Origin: Alkaliphilus pronyensis
GTDB taxonomy: Bacteria; Bacillota; Clostridia; Peptostreptococcales; Natronincolaceae
DNA length: 62,048 bases
Reading direction: 5' to 3'
Assembly: GCF_009017275.1 (NCBI RefSeq)
Contig: NZ_WBZC01000008.1
Coordinates: forward strand, 1 to 62,048
The notes under the pieces were generated by a model. It did not search any database. It was given only the letters and a program-made list of their open reading frames with translations, and was not told the origin of the DNA. Of the stretch, positions 59,535-62,048 are shown piece after piece. Positions within the stretch are counted from its first letter, which is position 1. The number at the start of each line of letters is the position of its first letter. Both the position numbers and the translations under genes were made by a program.

Positions 59535-60743
59535 ATGTCTGATGAAAAATTAATGATTTTAAAGCTATTAGAGGAGGGAAAAATTAGTAAGGAGGAGGCT
59601 CTGAAGCTATTACAGGCTCTTGAAAGTGACAGCGATGAATCCACTGCTAACTACAGCTACACTTCTAACAACAAGGGGAAAAAGCATAAAAAAATACATA
59701 TACATCTTGATGACGATTTAGAAGGCTCCTTTGAAAACTTCGGTGAGAAGATGGATGACTTCGGAAGACGCATGGAGGATTTTGGCGAAAGATTTGGTGA
59801 AAAAATGAGCCACTTAGGGGTGCGTCTTGCAGAAAAATCTATGGGCTTTGCAGAAAAAATATTAGATTTTGTTGAAGAAAATATAGATGTTGATAGCTTA
59901 TCTAAATATGACTCAAATTCCAACTATGAGAAATACGAAGAGGTTTATAATGTTGAAGCTCCAGATAATTTTTCTTTCTTAAATTTCATGGCTAAAAACG
60001 GAAAAATTTACCTCTCTAGCTGGGAGGAGGACACTATTTCCGTTAAAGCATCCATTAGAACTTTATCCAAGGAGTATGAGTCCCGTAAACCTATTATGCA
60101 GGTTAAAAAGGAGTCTTCCTCAATATCCTTCTTTCCTAAGGATATAGAAAAGCTTATGGTTGAGTTAGAGGTTTTTGTACCCTCTAAACATATTGATACA
60201 ATAAAGGTGCATACAAATAATGCTTCCATTTATGTTGAGGATATTAAATGTAATAACCTTGGTTGTAGCACAAAAAATGCTTCAATAGTATTAAATAATG
60301 TAAATGTTAATGAAGAAACAAGCTGTTCCACCACCAATGCTAGAATAATGTGTAATAGTATTATCGCTAATCATGTTTTAGCTGTTACTAAAAATGCTAA
60401 GGTTATATTAGATAATGCTAAATTGAGAGGGATTGAAACCATAACAACTAATTCCAAAATAGTAGTTAACAATCTAATATACGATAACCTAGAACTTATA
60501 CACCTTAAAACCTCTAATGGTAAAATAGAAATTAATGGTCCTATACCACCATCAATAGGAGTTAATTTCGAAGCAGCCACTACAAATGGTTCTATTAAAA
60601 CCCCCTTCAACATGATTTATAAAGAAAAGATTGTTGGTTCTAACACAAAGCTTTCTGGAAAAACTTCAAATTATGAAAGCTGCGATAAAGTAATTAGTAT
60701 TAAGGCCTATACAACAAATGATAATATTGTTATAACTAATTAA
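59535..60743 (+). CDS. DUF4097 beta-helix-like protein with SHOCT-like N-terminus
   Basis: 402 residues. Residues 1-30 form a SHOCT-like hairpin (KLLEEGKISKEEALKLLQAL). Next comes an amphipathic, repeat-like helix (residues about 60-110; FENFGEKMDDFGRRMEDFGERFGEKM). From about 130 to the end are short repeated strands rich in Asn (IYVEDIKCNNLGCSTKNASIVLNNVNV; TTNARIM; TTNSKIVVNN), as in the DUF4097 adhesin-like family. There is no signal peptide, so it is probably cytoplasmic or peripheral. The start ATG 59535 follows GGGAG. It is co-transcribed with the DUF2089 regulator 25 bp upstream. Confidence 0.85.
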   Translation: MSDEKLMILKLLEEGKISKEEALKLLQALESDSDESTANYSYTSNNKGKKHKKIHIHLDDDLEGSFENFGEKMDDFGRRMEDFGERFGEKMSHLGVRLAEKSMGFAEKILDFVEENIDVDSLSKYDSNSNYEKYEEVYNVEAPDNFSFLNFMAKNGKIYLSSWEEDTISVKASIRTLSKEYESRKPIMQVKKESSSISFFPKDIEKLMVELEVFVPSKHIDTIKVHTNNASIYVEDIKCNNLGCSTKNASIVLNNVNVNEETSCSTTNARIMCNSIIANHVLAVTKNAKVILDNAKLRGIETITTNSKIVVNNLIYDNLELIHLKTSNGKIEINGPIPPSIGVNFEAATTNGSIKTPFNMIYKEKIVGSNTKLSGKTSNYESCDKVISIKAYTTNDNIVITN

Positions 60744-60756
60744 GTGATAAATAAAT

Positions 60757-60785
60757 AAAACATGAGATTTTTCTCATGTTTTTAT
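60757..60785 (+). terminator. Terminator of the DUF2089-DUF4097 operon
   Basis: AAAACATGAGA and TCTCATGTTTT pair around a short T loop, followed by TTTATTTT. Confidence 0.88.
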
Positions 60786-60794
60786 TTTATGTAA

Positions 60795-61064
60795 TGCTGT
60801 GCACCTCACTTTGACAGACTGCCATAGGCGTTACTTAAGCAGTTAGCTCGAATCAGGCTGCCCTACGGCACACGAAAGGGATTACTTACCGTTGCTTCCT
60901 TCCAGACCTGGCGGGGTTCGCAAGCTTCCATTGCGTAGGACCCGATCTTCATTACCACTTACTTAAGGCTGCCCTACATACAGCATGCCTCGGTGAGGGA
61001 TTCGACCCTGCTACAGCGGGTTGCAGGCTACAGGGCACCGCTACCTCCCCGTCTAGCACAGCAA
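60795..61064 (-). ncRNA. ffs: Signal recognition particle RNA (large Gram-positive type)
   Basis: About 270 nt on the minus strand. The 5' end GCTGTGCTAGACGGGGAGGT and 3' partner end GAGGTGCACAGC pair to close the molecule. The domain IV tip AGGTCTGGAAGGAAGCA contains the conserved Ffh-binding loop (GGAAGCA-type). The Alu domain with GGGGAGGTAGCGGTGCCCTGTA is present, as in Bacillus scRNA. It works with Ffh and FtsY in co-translational targeting. It lies before tRNA-Ser and tadA, as scr-tadA in Bacillus. Confidence 0.97.
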
Positions 61065-61081
61065 ACTTATAAACTTTTTAA

Positions 61082-61170
61082 TGGCGGAGAGAGCGGGACT
61101 CGAACCCGCGGGGCCTAACGGCCTTACACGCTTTCCAGGCGTGCCCCTTAGCCAACTCGGACACCTCTCC
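61082..61170 (-). tRNA. tRNA-Ser (GGA)
   Basis: An 89-nt class II tRNA with a long variable arm and encoded CCA. The anticodon loop is CTGGAAA with anticodon GGA, reading UCC/UCU. The 5' end GGAGAGGTG pairs with CTCTCC before GCCA. Confidence 0.97.
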
Positions 61171-61173
61171 CTA

Positions 61174-61635
61174 TTATTTGCCTTTATTTCTTAGCTCTTT
61201 AAAAAAGCGCCGCATAATATCAGCACATTCTTCTTCTAAAACACCGGTAGTAATCTCTACCTGATGATTAAAATCATTCATATTTAGTAGATTTACAATA
61301 GAACCACAGGCACCTGCCTTTGGATCCATGCTTCCAATAACTACCCGTTGAATTCGACTCTGAAGTATTGCGCCTGCACACATAGGGCAGGGTTCTATTG
61401 TAGCATACAGGGTAGTGTTTGTCAACCTCCAGCCCCCTAAAGCGTCGCAGGCCTCTTTGATGGCAATCAATTCTGCATGGGCTGTAGCATCCTTTAAGCA
61501 TTCTCTTAAATTATGGCCGACAGAAATGACTTTATTATCCCTTACAATCACTGCCCCAATTGGTACTTCACGTTTATCATATGCCTTTAGTGCTTCTTCC
61601 AGTGCTAAACTCATGAAATACTCATCCACATTCAT
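61174..61635 (-). CDS. tadA: tRNA-specific adenosine deaminase
   Basis: TadA converts A34 of tRNA-Arg(ACG) to inosine. 153-residue CDA-fold enzyme with zinc motifs ATAHAELIAIKEACD (HAE with the catalytic Glu) and EPCPMCAGAILQSRI (PCxxC). N-terminal MNVDEYFMSLALEEALKAYDKREVPIGAVIV is typical. The start ATG 61635 has GGAGG upstream. The neighbouring tRNA-Ser and SRP RNA genes match Bacillus order. Confidence 0.96.
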   Translation of the reverse strand: MNVDEYFMSLALEEALKAYDKREVPIGAVIVRDNKVISVGHNLRECLKDATAHAELIAIKEACDALGGWRLTNTTLYATIEPCPMCAGAILQSRIQRVVIGSMDPKAGACGSIVNLLNMNDFNHQVEITTGVLEEECADIMRRFFKELRNKGK

Positions 61636-61862
61636 CCCTCCTGGAAATGGGTTGATTTTTTTGTGGTTGGCTATAAACCTTATTATGGTCTTTTATAGAT
61701 ATAAAAATGCAGTACAAACTATATATTAAACAAAATCCCCTAAAAAGTCAATGTGAAATATTGCTATTAGTTAAAGAGACTGCATCTACTACTCTTTCTG
61801 CTTCATAAGGTTATCTTCATAATATAAAAACAAAGCCTTAGCACTAAGACTTTGTTCTAAAA

Positions 61863-61939
61863 TGGCGTTCCCGGCGGGAGTCGAACCCACGGCCTACTGC
61901 TTAGGAGGCAGTTGCTCTATCCTGCTGAGCTACGGAAAC
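61863..61939 (-). tRNA. tRNA-Arg (CCT)
   Basis: 77 nt, with encoded CCA. The acceptor GTTTCCG pairs with CGGGAAC; the D arm GCTC/GAGC, the anticodon stem CTGCC/AGCAG with anticodon CCT (reads AGG), and the T arm GTGGG/CCCGC with TTCGACT are all present. The region from 61640 to 61862 upstream of tadA otherwise holds only AT-rich DNA. Confidence 0.96.
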
Positions 61940-62048
61940 CCGATATTTAGTACAAAGAATAGTTTAACATATATTACTTATAAAATCAATTGTCTTTTAA
62001 TGCCTTATAACTAATTAATTGTCATTTTATAGCATAAGACCCTCATTA

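Overview
The window is AT-rich DNA from an endospore-forming Firmicute of class Clostridia. Gene content and order fit an Alkaliphilus/Natronincola-like lineage, but that placement is inferred from gene families, not from a search. Evidence for a sporeformer is spmA-spmB, a ytrH-ytrI-like pair, a Gin (CsfB)-type sigma-G inhibitor, a yabE-like G5/3D protein and abrB with a Spo0A-box-like site beside its promoter. A Met T-box before metG, a large Gram-positive SRP RNA and strong AGGAGG-type ribosome sites agree with this. Much of the order matches the origin-proximal region of Bacillus subtilis (tadA-scr, csfB, yaaO-tmk-yaaQ-holB-yaaT-yabB-yabC-abrB, metS-yabD-yabE-rnmV-ksgA, rpsF-ssb-rpsR). Most genes are on the minus strand, so the replication origin is probably beyond the right end.

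Layout. 1-1.2 kb: a piece of gpmI is joined abruptly to an N-terminally truncated murC, which is a deletion or an assembly chimera. 1.3-10 kb: an LCP wall-polymer ligase, a MoxR/DUF58/transglutaminase cluster, an Orn/Lys/Arg decarboxylase and an M20 peptidase. 10-14.3 kb: a DUF3189 protein, a Tyr-rich protein, a long purine-rich word-repeat tract, ytrH/ytrI-like genes, a membrane-anchored rhodanese and a large protein I do not recognise. 14.5-23.4 kb: ksgA, rnmV, the yabE-like gene, a Cu-amine-oxidase-N/CAP protein, an HD-GYP protein, tatD, and metG with its T-box. 23.4-36 kb: a second word-repeat tract, spmBA, pncB, a CCA-adding-type enzyme, abrB, rsmI, trmN6, a thioredoxin-fold lipoprotein, yaaT, holB, yaaQ, tmk and a second Orn/Lys/Arg decarboxylase. 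36-51.4 kb: a small HTH gene, gin, a ThiF/MoeB enzyme, mltG, hflKC, csoR-copZ, a soluble chemoreceptor-like protein, two bL25 paralogues, tldD/tldE, a YibE/F protein and rpsF-ssb-rpsR. 51.7-57 kb is accessory: an IS607-type element (tnpA-tnpB), small membrane proteins, two CPBP proteases and an HlyD-like remnant. 57-62 kb: mscS, DUF3343-yedF, DUF2089-DUF4097, SRP RNA, tRNA-Ser, tadA and tRNA-Arg.

Most of the window is conserved housekeeping and sporulation DNA. The structure that genes do not explain is (i) a family of at least seven dispersed intergenic elements of about 90-125 bp with a GC-rich hairpin, in long and short forms, and (ii) two tracts of about 400 bp built from a small shared set of purine-rich words, in opposite orientation. 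The hairpin family is the best candidate for something undescribed; it could be a non-autonomous mobile element or a structured RNA. Several proteins also carry key-residue losses: an HD-GYP protein without the HD histidine, a TlpA-like protein without its redox cysteines, and a serine recombinase with Tyr at the nucleophile position.
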